From assembly GCF_002998435.1 (NCBI RefSeq), contig NZ_CP027231.1:2149001-2213000 (forward strand): 64,000 nt of DNA, written 5' to 3'. Shown one piece after another: positions 46,591-56,730 of this stretch. Both the position numbers and the translations under genes were made by a program. The notes beneath the pieces are model-generated. The model was not told the DNA's origin and did no database searches. It was given only the letters and a program-made list of their open reading frames with translations. Numbering within the stretch: position 1 is the first letter of the stretch; each line of letters opens with the position of its first letter. Origin of the DNA: Bacteroides zoogleoformans (GTDB lineage: Bacteria; Bacteroidota; Bacteroidia; Bacteroidales; Bacteroidaceae).

Positions 46591-49500
46591 TCACTCCGTC
46601 AAAGCTTTTTTCCTCCTTCTGAAAATAAAAAGTTCGCCCAAGCGGTTCATCTTCTTGCGGAGCACAAGACCGACACCTGTCTCCGTTATCTCGCCGTCGA
46701 GCATGCTTTCATAGTTCTTGTCATGAAAGACCCGTACATAACGGGTTCCCGACATATCAAGACGATATTCCAGCGAGATATTGTCAATGAAAGATTCCGT
46801 ATTGTTCGTCGCATTTGTCCCGGTAGATACTTTCCCTCCGATGATAATCTGTACACGGTCGTTGAAGAAGCGCTGAGAATAGCGGAAACTGAAGTCTTTC
46901 TGCGTATCGCCGGTTTCGGAGGAAATGCGGTCTTCCACGCCCACACTGATATTGGCGTTTTTTATTCCACCAGCCAGTGAATTTATCTGGCTTTGGAGCA
47001 CACTGTTCAGAGCCGCTCCCATCGTCAGACCTCTCCCTTTGGCTCCGCTGTTCAGATAGATACCCGTGACCAGCATCGCAATGGCTTGCTTGCTGCGCTC
47101 TTCTGCTCCCATGCCCTGCAACTCGTTTTCGATGGTGGCATCTTCGGGTGCTGAAATGTCGAAGGCGAGGTCGGGTGCGTCCAAATGATTCTTGATGGAG
47201 ATGGACACATCAAAGTTCACCATGCGCGAGGCATTACCGTCCACACCATCCGATACGGAAGCGCGCATTCGTTCGGTGGCTTTCAGGTTCAAAGTGGGGT
47301 TCATGATATTTCCCCTCCAGTCTACGTAACTGCCCGGGATGAACAGGAATGTCTTCAGCGGAATGACGGGCAACGAATATTTCATGGAACCGCCCGAAAG
47401 CGTATAGCGTCCGGTGAGGGTCATGTCTCCTTGCGGAGTATATTGCAGATTCAAGTCGCCGCCACCTTCCAGTTCTACGTACTTGCTGCGGTCGGAACTC
47501 AGGTCGGCACGCAAGCGTACGGCATCATCTATATGGACAGACATCAACATCTTCATACCTCCCAAAGACATTATCGGGGTATTTGCTTCTTTCACGGAAG
47601 CGGTGTCGGCGAAGGAAGTAAAGGACACCAATCCGTCAAGGCGGTCCTCCACTGTAAGCGGAGAATCGGTCAGCACATAGGTCGCATTCGTGTTGCCCAG
47701 CAGATTCATGTTTCCGCGCATGGTCAGTCCGTCAAGAGGGCCTCTCACTGTGGCCCGCAGGTCGACGAATACTTTCCCGTAGATTAAACTCTCGCGAGTG
47801 CGACGGGCATCCAGCAACGTATAGTTTTCAGCCGACAGATTGAGGTTGGCGGTAGGGCGTTCCAAATTCCGGAAATTGATATTCCCGTCGATGGTGAACG
47901 GATTTTTGCTTGTGGTATAAATGGCAAACTTGTCTAACGTCAAGCGGTTGTCCCTTATCTGCAGGGGACGGTTGTCGAACCAATAGCGTGCTCCCGCCTG
48001 ACGGGCATAGACCGACACACTGTCAAATACAATGTCGCCATGCATCTTCGGCTTATCAAGCGTCCCGTTGACTTGCAACCCCCCATCCACATTTCCGGTG
48101 AACGACACTACGCGATCAGGGACAAAAGCATTCGCCATTTTCAATGGGAAATGCGCAAAGTCTGTGGTGATTTCCAAGGAGTCCTTACCATCCTTTCGGG
48201 TCAGAATACCGTCGGCTGTCATCACCTGCCGGTTATCGCAGGTGAAGTAGGTGTTCAGATAATGCTTGTTTTTCTCTCCCGGCAGCCAAGTAACTCCCAA
48301 ACCGAGGTTTCCTACAGGTTGGCGTTCGTAGGTCAGTTTCTCTACGTTGGCCTCGGCGGATACTTGCAGCGAGGTGGCGGTCTGCACATAACTCACTTCG
48401 GCAGAGAACAATCCCGTAAGCCGAGGCATATAGGGAATCACCCCCGTCAGTTCATTCAGGCGTAAACGAATCAGTTCGAGGTTGATGTTCTGCAACGAAA
48501 CGGTGTCATTTCTGTCGGACTGCATGCGAAAACTCAGACCATCGTCGCTATCCATGTCCACATTGGCATAGACGCGCATGTTTTTATGCAGGTAAATCCA
48601 GTTGCTTTCGTCCACAAAACGGAACTTGCGGAAAGCGATGATAGGCTCGGTGGGTGTCACGCGCAGCAAAAGGCCGTCGCCCTTGCCATGTCCTTCGGTC
48701 AGCGAGCGGGCGTTGAGACCAAGCAACACGCCCGTCTTCCCTTTCTCGTCGGTATAGTTCACGGTCAGTTCGGCATCTTCATTCCGAAGCTCTCCCGTCA
48801 ACGTGCTGCGGAAGACGAATTGCGGATTCTTGGGGCCATTGATCACGCCGCCTTGAAATCTCATGCAGGCGGTGTCCTGCTTCACGCCGAAAAAGAGGGT
48901 GTCGAGCTGCAAAGAATCCACACGCAATCCGTGAATGGCTGTGTGTCCGTTGATACCGACCTCGGGAGTTAAGCCGAACCTCAGATTCACATCATCGAAC
49001 GAGACTTTTTTCGTTGCCAAATAGTAGTTGACAGGGTTGCTGTTACCGGCTGTCAGCCACATGTCGGCCGACGGAAGCACATGCCGAAGAGCGGCATGAT
49101 TCAGTTTCCTTTCTTGTATTTGCTTCACCAACAATACAGAAAAGTCATTCGATTGCGCTAAAAGCTTTTTCAAAGAGTTGCGAGCCCGGAATCGTAAATC
49201 CAAATCTCCGGCATCGAGATGCAGATTGACGGAGTCTCGTCTTGTCTCTGCCCCCATCCGGAAAGCAAACGGATATTTCAAGGGGCGGGGAGCAACCCCT
49301 AGTTTGTGCAAATCCACATCTTCTACTTCCACATCCAGCGTACCATCCGGATATTTCCGGTTGAGATGCATATTTGCATCTCCCCGCATCTTCAACAAGG
49401 CGTTGTTGCTGCTAAAGTGAAGAGTGGCAACCGACGAACGAAGAGCTGCTTGCAAGTCTATACCGGATATATTCCAATATCCGTATTGCAGCTTTTCCAC

Positions 49501-51189
49501 CGAAGCATTCAGGGTGGCGGCGGTCTTGCGGGATGAGAAATCTACGCCTTTTCCTCTGGCTGAAACATTTGCCGACAATGTATAAATGGAGTCTTTGGGA
49601 AGAAAGTGATGAACTTGTAAGGCGTCTATGGTCAAGTCAGCATGATAGGCTTTGGAAGAAAGATGATAAGCGGCATCCAAATTAAGAAATCCCTCTTGTT
49701 CCCGCATCTTCAATGCAGCTGTGCATTGCCTGCCATCTAAGGCCAAACGGGCTGTGAAGTACATACTGTCGGGCACTGCAATAGCCCCGTCAGGTGCAAG
49801 TCCGGCAAGTTCCGTCAGAAAATTCAGGTTTTGTGTCTGCATTTCGAAGTCGATGCTTCCGTTGCGCTTTAAACTGTCTGCCGGATTCCACAACTCGCCG
49901 TTTCCTTTCAGTGAGAAGGCTCCGGGCAGATCGGCGGTGAAGCGGGATATTTCCATACGCTTGGAGTTTCCTTCTATCCCGGCATGAATCACCAAAGGGC
50001 GGAAAGGATAAGCTTGTTTGAATGTTTGGGGAGTTCCTCCTGCAAAGAGCAGCATATCTTGTTTTCCGATACGGGCATCAAGGCGGGCAAAAAGATTCTC
50101 TGCTGCCGGCCGGTTCGTCATTTCCCAATAAGTACGCCCGGAGAAATTCACCTCGCTGTGCGGAGTGAGCAGTCTCAAGGCGGAGAGCTGTATCAAGGCA
50201 GAATCGGCAAGCAGGCGTCCGGTCATGGAAGTAATGTTCAAACCGGAACGTTCGTACATGGAGCATTCGCGGATAACGGCCTTCATGTCTCTGTTGCAGT
50301 ATGACACAGAGTCGATGCCGAGACGAATATCATGAAGCGCGATGTGTGTGGGGTCGAAGCCTTTCGTCGGCTTCCTTGCGCCATTGCCTGCGCTTGCTCC
50401 CTGCCGGCCGGCAGCCGATGTAGTGTCGCTCTCGTCATAACTGATGGAGGCACCGGTCAGCAAAAACTTCTTCCATCCATAAGATTGTCGTTTCAGGTCG
50501 GCAGCGACATCGTTCACCTCGGCATCTGCAATGCGGGTAGCCAGCCGCAGAGAATCGAGCGGCATCTGCAAATCTACCGAAACATTTTTCAGCTTCAAGG
50601 CATGAAGGGTGATTTTCCAGTTCAATGCAGTTTTCACCGTGTCCTTCGGGATGTCTGTCGTGTCGGCAAGCATCACCTGCATGTGCGTGTCGCTCAACCG
50701 TATGTCGTTCAGTACGGCTTCTTCCGTAGTTAAGTCTATGCCGTGAGCTGCCAGAAAAAAATGCCCTAACACGCCTTTTATCCGCATGCCTTCCAGCAGA
50801 TCGGACGAATTGACGACTGCCTGTTTCAAAGTAATGTCATCTACCTCTATCTTACCTTTGAGCAACGACCAAGCCTGCACGCGTACATTCAGGCTTTTAA
50901 GGGTCAGCAAAGTGTCGGCATGTTGCACACCTGCTGCCTCATCCGGTTGCACCACCAATACGTTGCGCACCAACAAGTTCAGGGGAAAACGAAGATCTAT
51001 TCGCTCTATGGAGATGGTCATACCCGTGGCATCCGATGCCATTGCCGTGGCCTGCTTCCGTATGAGATTCTGTACGGGAGGCACATAAAGCAATATCATC
51101 AGCAACGCAAACAGCAATATAGGAGTAAACAGCACCCAAAGTGCTATCTTCAGCCACTTTCTTCTCATCGGAATGTATTCGGTCATCAT
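46591..51189 (-). CDS. tamB: translocation and assembly module protein TamB
   Basis: A 1532-residue AsmA-like/TamB (DUF490) protein. One N-terminal membrane helix (LKIALWVLFTPILLFALLMILLY, split here as residues about 13-35) anchors it to the inner membrane. A very long repetitive beta-rich body (taco-like groove) bridges the periplasm. The C-terminal TamB domain (about residues 1050-1450) ends in SFRYSQRFFNDRVQIIIGG. It lies 81 bp upstream of tamL, a conserved TamL-TamB pair. Start may be either of two adjacent ATGs. Confidence 0.92.
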   Translation of the reverse strand: MMTEYIPMRRKWLKIALWVLFTPILLFALLMILLYVPPVQNLIRKQATAMASDATGMTISIERIDLRFPLNLLVRNVLVVQPDEAAGVQHADTLLTLKSLNVRVQAWSLLKGKIEVDDITLKQAVVNSSDLLEGMRIKGVLGHFFLAAHGIDLTTEEAVLNDIRLSDTHMQVMLADTTDIPKDTVKTALNWKITLHALKLKNVSVDLQMPLDSLRLATRIADAEVNDVAADLKRQSYGWKKFLLTGASISYDESDTTSAAGRQGASAGNGARKPTKGFDPTHIALHDIRLGIDSVSYCNRDMKAVIRECSMYERSGLNITSMTGRLLADSALIQLSALRLLTPHSEVNFSGRTYWEMTNRPAAENLFARLDARIGKQDMLLFAGGTPQTFKQAYPFRPLVIHAGIEGNSKRMEISRFTADLPGAFSLKGNGELWNPADSLKRNGSIDFEMQTQNLNFLTELAGLAPDGAIAVPDSMYFTARLALDGRQCTAALKMREQEGFLNLDAAYHLSSKAYHADLTIDALQVHHFLPKDSIYTLSANVSARGKGVDFSSRKTAATLNASVEKLQYGYWNISGIDLQAALRSSVATLHFSSNNALLKMRGDANMHLNRKYPDGTLDVEVEDVDLHKLGVAPRPLKYPFAFRMGAETRRDSVNLHLDAGDLDLRFRARNSLKKLLAQSNDFSVLLVKQIQERKLNHAALRHVLPSADMWLTAGNSNPVNYYLATKKVSFDDVNLRFGLTPEVGINGHTAIHGLRVDSLQLDTLFFGVKQDTACMRFQGGVINGPKNPQFVFRSTLTGELRNEDAELTVNYTDEKGKTGVLLGLNARSLTEGHGKGDGLLLRVTPTEPIIAFRKFRFVDESNWIYLHKNMRVYANVDMDSDDGLSFRMQSDRNDTVSLQNINLELIRLRLNELTGVIPYMPRLTGLFSAEVSYVQTATSLQVSAEANVEKLTYERQPVGNLGLGVTWLPGEKNKHYLNTYFTCDNRQVMTADGILTRKDGKDSLEITTDFAHFPLKMANAFVPDRVVSFTGNVDGGLQVNGTLDKPKMHGDIVFDSVSVYARQAGARYWFDNRPLQIRDNRLTLDKFAIYTTSKNPFTIDGNINFRNLERPTANLNLSAENYTLLDARRTRESLIYGKVFVDLRATVRGPLDGLTMRGNMNLLGNTNATYVLTDSPLTVEDRLDGLVSFTSFADTASVKEANTPIMSLGGMKMLMSVHIDDAVRLRADLSSDRSKYVELEGGGDLNLQYTPQGDMTLTGRYTLSGGSMKYSLPVIPLKTFLFIPGSYVDWRGNIMNPTLNLKATERMRASVSDGVDGNASRMVNFDVSISIKNHLDAPDLAFDISAPEDATIENELQGMGAEERSKQAIAMLVTGIYLNSGAKGRGLTMGAALNSVLQSQINSLAGGIKNANISVGVEDRISSETGDTQKDFSFRYSQRFFNDRVQIIIGGKVSTGTNATNNTESFIDNISLEYRLDMSGTRYVRVFHDKNYESMLDGEITETGVGLVLRKKMNRLGELFIFRRRKKALTE

Positions 51190-51632
51190 ATTTCAAAAGC
51201 CGGGCTCCGACCTTTCCGCCGGCTTCTTTATGCTTTTCCTTTCAGCTGCTTATTCATACGTTCCGTTATATTTCAACAACAAATAGTAAGACAACCTCAA
51301 ACTGAACGTTTAAAATAATACAGAACAGAAATCAGACAAACTCTTAAAGCTTTGCAAAGTAAACAAAATCTCGTGAAACTTCCGCACTAAAAAGAACAAA
51401 ATAATGCCTTATTTCGAGATAAAAGCGGGCTTTTTAGAAGAAAATCGGAGTATCGCTTTATTCCTGCTCCCGGAAGACGATCACGGCTTCCTTGTAGGAA
51501 TAAAGTTGTAAGAAACGAGCAAACTGCTTATCTTTGTACCCATCGAGAAATATATGCGGAAACAGTTCGGATGACTCTACTGCACCGAGGCATCTGATTT
51601 AAAGCTGTTAACACAGAAAAAACTCAGGAGAA
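51190..51632. other. intergenic region between tamB and the PUL regulator
   Basis: No gene seen. It contains the divergent upstream region of tamB and the sigma-factor promoter (51507-51536). Confidence 0.3.
51507..51536 (+). promoter_or_regulatory. promoter of the PUL sigma-factor gene
   Basis: GTTG, a 20-nt spacer and TATCTTTG (51529-51536) approximate TTTG/TAnnTTTG, about 100 nt upstream of the sigma-factor ATG. Confidence 0.5.
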
Positions 51633-52178
51633 ATGGAAAATAACGACAGGCAGACTGAATTGAAGTTTCAGAGGTTTTTTACTACCTATTTCCCGAAAGT
51701 GAAGAACTTTGCTCAAATGCTGCTCAAATCCGACAGTGATGCAGAAGATGTGGCTCAAGAGGTCTTTTGTAAACTTTGGCCAAAGCCTGAAATATGGTTG
51801 GATAACGAACAAGAACCGGATAATTACGTATTTACAATGACCAGAAACATCGTTCTGAATATCTTCAAACATCAGCAAATAGAACGGGAATATCAGGCAG
51901 AGGTAGAAAAAGCGATTCTCCATGAATTGGCAGAAAACGAAGAAGCTCTGAACAACGTTTATTATAAAGAAATGCTGATGATTATCCGGTTGACTTTGGA
52001 GAAAATGCCGAAGCGCCGGAAGTTGATATTCGAGCTTAGCCGCTTCCAAGGATTAAGCCATAAAGAAATAGCAGAAAAACTCGATGTTTCCATTCGTACC
52101 GTAGAGCATCAGGTGTATTTGGCATTGGTAGAATTGAAGAAAATGCTTCTCTTATTTATTTTTTTCCTCTTTTTTTAA
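51633..52178 (+). CDS. ECF RNA polymerase sigma-70 factor
   Basis: A 181-residue extracytoplasmic-function sigma factor. Region 2 includes SDSDAEDVAQEVFCKLW and region 4 has RFQGLSHKEIAEKLDVSIRTVEHQVY, a clear helix-turn-helix. This matches the family that works with FecR-type anti-sigma factors to switch on SusC/SusD loci in Bacteroides. The final residues (LLLFIFFLFF) are encoded by a T-rich run and are atypical, perhaps reading into a former intergenic stretch. A FecR homologue lies immediately downstream. Confidence 0.92.
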   Translation: MENNDRQTELKFQRFFTTYFPKVKNFAQMLLKSDSDAEDVAQEVFCKLWPKPEIWLDNEQEPDNYVFTMTRNIVLNIFKHQQIEREYQAEVEKAILHELAENEEALNNVYYKEMLMIIRLTLEKMPKRRKLIFELSRFQGLSHKEIAEKLDVSIRTVEHQVYLALVELKKMLLLFIFFLFF

Positions 52179-52238
52179 GTAGTAGGCCCGGGGTGGTTGT
52201 ATTTTATGTGTGAAGCCCTAAAGGCAAAGGAAAAAAAT

Positions 52239-53228
52239 ATGAAAAATTATATTCTGCAACTTATTGAATTGTTCGGGCATAATGTTTATTCAGCCGACAC
52301 ACAAAAGGAAGTCCGACAATGGCTGGCCGACGAAGATCATGCGGATGAAAAAAACGAAGCACTCCGCATGCTCTGGAAACAAGCCGGAGAGCAGGGAATA
52401 CCCGGCGGAATGCAGCAATCAATTCGTCGGATGCAACAAAACACAGGTGTCGTTTTTTCTGTTCCTCACAAGAATTATCAGCTACTGTTATGGAGAGCCG
52501 CAGCCATTCTTTTATTGGCCGTGTCGTCTGTTTCTATTTATCTGATACTCGAAAAGAACAGACCGGAAAAAGATTTGGTAGAATGCTATATACCGACGGC
52601 GGAAACCCATGAGTTTACATTGCCCGACGGCACGCGCGTCATGCTGAATTCAAGGAGTACGTTGTTATATCCGAAACAATTTGCAGGAGCCACCCGAAGC
52701 GTATATTTGATAGGTGAAGCCAATTTTAAAGTAAAACCGGATAAGAAACATCCCTTTATCGTAAAAGCCAATGACTATCAAGTGACGGCGCTGGGAACCG
52801 AATTTAATGTAAACGCTTATCCCGAGAATAACGAACTGATAGCCACTTTGCTGGAAGGCAGTGTGAAAGTAGAATTCAACAATCTGATATCCAACGTCAT
52901 TCTAAAGCCCAATGAACAACTGATATATAATAAACAGACAAAGAGACACAACCTGAGATTGTCTGAAATCGACGATGTAACGGCATGGCAACGCGGAGAG
53001 TTGTTTTTCAGTAATATGCCTTTGGAAGATATTTTTACAAGTCTTGAGCGCAAATTCCCTTATGCTTTCGTATATAGTCTTCATAGCATGAACAAGAGTA
53101 CATATAGCTTCCGCTTCCGAAAGCAAGCGAATCTGGAAGAAGTGATGAAGATTATATCGCAAGTGGTGGGAGATATAAATTATGTAATCAAAGGAAATAA
53201 ATGTTACGTAACTTATAAGAAGAAATAA
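52239..53228 (+). CDS. FecR-type anti-sigma factor
   Basis: A 329-residue inner-membrane signal transducer. The N-terminal cytoplasmic part (about 1-85) binds the sigma factor, one transmembrane helix follows (LLLWRAAAILLLAVSSVSIY), and the periplasmic FecR domain begins FTLPDGTRVMLNSRSTLLYP and contains VTALGTEFNVNAYPEN. The C-terminal STN-like contact region (DIFTSLERKFPYAF) normally receives the signal from the SusC-like transporter's N-terminal extension. I choose MKNYILQL (52239); an upstream ATG at 52197 adds 14 residues. Confidence 0.93.
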   Translation: MKNYILQLIELFGHNVYSADTQKEVRQWLADEDHADEKNEALRMLWKQAGEQGIPGGMQQSIRRMQQNTGVVFSVPHKNYQLLLWRAAAILLLAVSSVSIYLILEKNRPEKDLVECYIPTAETHEFTLPDGTRVMLNSRSTLLYPKQFAGATRSVYLIGEANFKVKPDKKHPFIVKANDYQVTALGTEFNVNAYPENNELIATLLEGSVKVEFNNLISNVILKPNEQLIYNKQTKRHNLRLSEIDDVTAWQRGELFFSNMPLEDIFTSLERKFPYAFVYSLHSMNKSTYSFRFRKQANLEEVMKIISQVVGDINYVIKGNKCYVTYKKK

Positions 53229-53261
53229 CCTTGTTGTAAAACCTATAAAGAAGATACTATG

Positions 53262-53386
53262 CAAAAAAATATCCGGAAGGAATGCCCGTTCCCTCCGGAT
53301 GTGAAATCAATTTCCCTTAATATTAGCGCATATTGACGCTATTCTGAAGATTCTAGAATAATAAACCAATTAACTAATACTAAAGA
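53262..53386 (-). ncRNA. candidate PUL antisense small RNA
   Basis: A minus-strand -7 box TAAATTTG (53399-53392, in the first codons of susC) and the minus-strand terminator at 53300-53263 would bound a transcript of about 120 nt. Antisense sRNAs of this arrangement (DonS in B. fragilis) repress SusC-type genes. The candidate -33 TTTG lies only 16 nt from the -7 box, so the promoter is imperfect. Confidence 0.45.
53271..53300 (-). terminator. hairpin with minus-strand U-tract between fecR and susC
   Basis: ATCCGGAAGGAA (53271-53282) pairs with TTCCCTCCGGAT (53289-53300), 11 of 12 bases. The U-rich tract (rc of AAAAAAAT at 53263-53270) follows on the minus strand, not the plus strand, so it terminates transcription running opposite to the PUL. 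Confidence 0.65.
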
Positions 53387-56300
53387 TGCTACAAATTTAT
53401 AAAAAAATAGCAGAACAAATAACCCATAAGTGGGTCTTTCTAACTTTTCTCAGTCTATTATTACTCACACCTACGCTTGTATCGGCTCAGAATGAAAGAA
53501 AAATAACGATCAAGCAAGAAAAAATTACTGTCATTCAGGCTCTGAAAGCGGTAGAAAAGCAATCTAAGATGTCCATAAATTATAGCGATTCCGAGTTGAG
53601 TGGAAAAGAGTTTATCGACCTTGATTTGCAAAATGTATCGCTGTCAGCCGCTCTTGATGCTATCCTGAAAAATACCGGTTTTGTCTATCAAATTCAAGGC
53701 AATTACATTATAGTTACAGGAAAGAAAACAAAAACCGCTACGCAGATTTCCAAAGACATCAAAGGAAAGGTGGTTGATGAGAACGGAGAACCGCTGATCG
53801 GAGTAAATATAGCTGTGGATGGAAGTTCTACGGGTACGATTACCGATATCGACGGAAACTTCTCCATAAACGTGCCGACAACATCCAAAATCATCGTTTC
53901 TTATATAGGTTATGCCACTCAACTCATCCCTGTTTCAAAAACAGACTTCTATCAAGTGATAATGAAGCAGGATGCGGAAATGCTGGATGAAGTCGTGGTA
54001 ACCGCATTGGGTATCAAGCGCGAACAAAAAGCATTGAGCTACAATGTGCAGCAAGTGAAGAGCGATGCCTTCAATACTGTAAAAGATGCCAACTTCATGA
54101 GTTCACTGGCCGGCAAGGTGGCCGGTGTCACCATCAACAGCTCGTCGACCGGTGCCGGAGGAGCAGCGCGTGTGGTAATGCGCGGTTCAAAATCCATCAC
54201 TAAAGACAACAACGCACTGTATGTCATCGACGGTATTCCCATGTTCAACGTTTCTGCCGGAGGTTCAAGCGACAGCCGTCTTGCCACACAAGGAGGAACA
54301 GATGCCATAGCCGATCTGAACCCGGATGACATCGAAAGCATCAACATGCTTACGGGCCCCTCGGCCGCAGCCCTCTACGGTAACGACGCCGCCAACGGTG
54401 TGGTGTTGATCAATACCAAGAAAGGAAACGCAGAACGCACTTCATTGACCGTTACGAACAACACCACTTTCTCCAACGTATACATGATGCCGGAGATGCA
54501 GAATACGTATGGCAATCTGGACGGCGCTTTCGAGAGCTGGGGAAACAAGACCGATAAACGCTATGACCCAAGAAACTTCTACAATACCGGAACGAATGTC
54601 ATCAACACCATCTCGTTCTCTACGGGTACAAACAAGAACCAGACCTATGCCTCGGCTTCTACCACCCATTCCACCGGTGTTATCCCCAATAACTCGTACA
54701 GCCGTTACAACTTCTCGCTTCGAAACACTGCCACGTTCTTAAAAGATAAACTGACACTTGACATCGGTGCCGGTTACATTGTTCAGAACGATAAGAACAT
54801 GACTTCGCAAGGAGAGTATTTCAATCCCATTCCGGCTTTGTATCTGTTCCCCCGTAACGGAAACTTCGACGAGATACGGATGTTCGAGCGCTACAATGTG
54901 GGACGCGACCTGATGGTGCAATACTGGCCCTACGAGGCGCAAGGCATGAGCCTTCAGAACCCTTATTGGATTGCAAAGCGCATGAACCGCGAATCGGAAA
55001 AGCATCGTTTCATGGTGAATGGAAGTCTGAGCTACAAAATATTGGACTGGCTGAATATCTCAGGTCGCGTGAAACTGGATAACTCAAACTTTCGATTCAC
55101 GCAAGAGCGTCATGCCACCACATTGGGCACCTTTGCCGGACAGAACGGTTTCTACTCCGACATCGACCGTACAGACCGCAGCATCTATGCCGATGCCATG
55201 CTGACCGTAGACAAGCGTTTCAACGACTTCACGCTCAACGCCAACCTCGGTGCCTCCATCAAAGACCTTGTACACGAACTTAAAGGTATGGAAGGTGATT
55301 TGGCAGGGCTTGCCAATCTGTTCACCATCCGTAACATCAACTACAACTCTAATTTCAAGCCGAAACAACAAGGCTATCATGACCAGACGCAAAGTATCTT
55401 TGCCAATGTGGAATTGGGCTGGAAGAGCCGTCTCTACTTGACACTGACCGGCCGCACCGATTGGGAATCCATGCTTGCTTTCACAGATACCCCTTGCTTC
55501 TTCTATCCTTCGGCGGGTGTGTCTGCCGTACTTTCTGAAATGTTCCGCTTGCCGGAGTTCGTCTCGTATGCCAAGGTTCGCGGATCTTACAGTCACGTAG
55601 GTTCGTCGTTTGCACGCTATCTCTCCAATCCGGGATTTGCATTCAACGAACAGTCGCACGGATGGGCCACTTCTACTACCCGCCCGGCAACGAACCTGAA
55701 ACCGGAAGATACCCGCTCTTGGGAAGTAGGTTTGAATATGAAGCTGTGGCGCAATCTGAACGTGGACTTCACATTCTACCGTTCCAATACCTATCATCAG
55801 ACTTTTTCCATTGATGAGCCTTCTTCCAGCGGCTTCTCCAAAGGAATCGTACAGACCGGTAATATCCAGAATCAGGGTATCGAGTTTGCATTGGGATACA
55901 CATACAAGAAACGCGATTTCGAGTGGAATAGCACTTATACGCTGACCATGAACCGCTCGAAAGTGAAACGTCTGGCAGGAGGAGCCACCAACCCGGCCAC
56001 CGGTGAACCCATTGAAATGAAAGAACTGCGCGTGGCCACGCTCGGAGCTGAAGGATATGGCCCTCGTGTCATCTTGCGCGAAGGAGGTTCCATGAGCGAC
56101 CTCTATGTAGACAAAGAGCTGAAAAAAGACGGTAACGGCTACATCTGGGTAGACTCTCAATCGGGCAACTTGGGTGTAACTACCTATAAAGAACCAAAGA
56201 AAATAGGCAGCATGGCTCCGAAAGCCAACATGGGCTTCCACAACAACTTCTCTTACAAAGGATTCAATCTGGGAGTTATGCTTTCGGCACGTTTGGGAGG

Positions 56301-56715
56301 TCTTGTGATATCCAACACGCAAGGAGTTCTCGACTATTACGGTGTGTCTCAAGCCACGGCCGATGCACGTGATGCAGGCGGTGTATGGGTGAACAACGGT
56401 TATGTAGATGCCAAGAAATACTATCAGACCGTGGGTGGAGCTAATGGAGGTTTAGGCCAGTATTACACGTACAGCGCCACTAACGTCCGTTTGTCTGAGC
56501 TGAACTTCAGCTATACGCTTCCTCGCAAATGGTTCGGTAACGTGGTAGGCATTACTGCCGGTTTCGTGGCCAAGAATCTGTGGATGATCTACTGCAAGGC
56601 TCCGTTCGACCCCGAATTGACTCCTTCCACTACCAGCAATTTCTATCAGGGAGTAGATTATTTCATGACACCAAGTACACGCAATCTTGGCTTCAACCTG
56701 AAATTCCAATTTTAA
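53386..56715 (+). CDS. SusC/RagA family TonB-linked outer membrane transporter with STN domain
   Basis: An 1109-residue beta-barrel transporter. Signal peptide (cleavage after LVSA, residue 34) is followed by an STN domain (residues about 38-112) that signals to FecR, a carboxypeptidase-regulatory-like domain (125-200, KGKVVDENGEPLIGVNI), the TonB box (DEVVVTALG at 201-209), a plug and a 22-strand barrel ending FNLKFQF. The extra STN domain shows that this PUL is controlled through the sigma/anti-sigma pair. It pairs with the SusD-like lipoprotein 15 bp downstream. Confidence 0.95.
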   Translation: MLQIYKKIAEQITHKWVFLTFLSLLLLTPTLVSAQNERKITIKQEKITVIQALKAVEKQSKMSINYSDSELSGKEFIDLDLQNVSLSAALDAILKNTGFVYQIQGNYIIVTGKKTKTATQISKDIKGKVVDENGEPLIGVNIAVDGSSTGTITDIDGNFSINVPTTSKIIVSYIGYATQLIPVSKTDFYQVIMKQDAEMLDEVVVTALGIKREQKALSYNVQQVKSDAFNTVKDANFMSSLAGKVAGVTINSSSTGAGGAARVVMRGSKSITKDNNALYVIDGIPMFNVSAGGSSDSRLATQGGTDAIADLNPDDIESINMLTGPSAAALYGNDAANGVVLINTKKGNAERTSLTVTNNTTFSNVYMMPEMQNTYGNLDGAFESWGNKTDKRYDPRNFYNTGTNVINTISFSTGTNKNQTYASASTTHSTGVIPNNSYSRYNFSLRNTATFLKDKLTLDIGAGYIVQNDKNMTSQGEYFNPIPALYLFPRNGNFDEIRMFERYNVGRDLMVQYWPYEAQGMSLQNPYWIAKRMNRESEKHRFMVNGSLSYKILDWLNISGRVKLDNSNFRFTQERHATTLGTFAGQNGFYSDIDRTDRSIYADAMLTVDKRFNDFTLNANLGASIKDLVHELKGMEGDLAGLANLFTIRNINYNSNFKPKQQGYHDQTQSIFANVELGWKSRLYLTLTGRTDWESMLAFTDTPCFFYPSAGVSAVLSEMFRLPEFVSYAKVRGSYSHVGSSFARYLSNPGFAFNEQSHGWATSTTRPATNLKPEDTRSWEVGLNMKLWRNLNVDFTFYRSNTYHQTFSIDEPSSSGFSKGIVQTGNIQNQGIEFALGYTYKKRDFEWNSTYTLTMNRSKVKRLAGGATNPATGEPIEMKELRVATLGAEGYGPRVILREGGSMSDLYVDKELKKDGNGYIWVDSQSGNLGVTTYKEPKKIGSMAPKANMGFHNNFSYKGFNLGVMLSARLGGLVISNTQGVLDYYGVSQATADARDAGGVWVNNGYVDAKKYYQTVGGANGGLGQYYTYSATNVRLSELNFSYTLPRKWFGNVVGITAGFVAKNLWMIYCKAPFDPELTPSTTSNFYQGVDYFMTPSTRNLGFNLKFQF

Positions 56716-56730
56716 AAACGTCGAATTATT

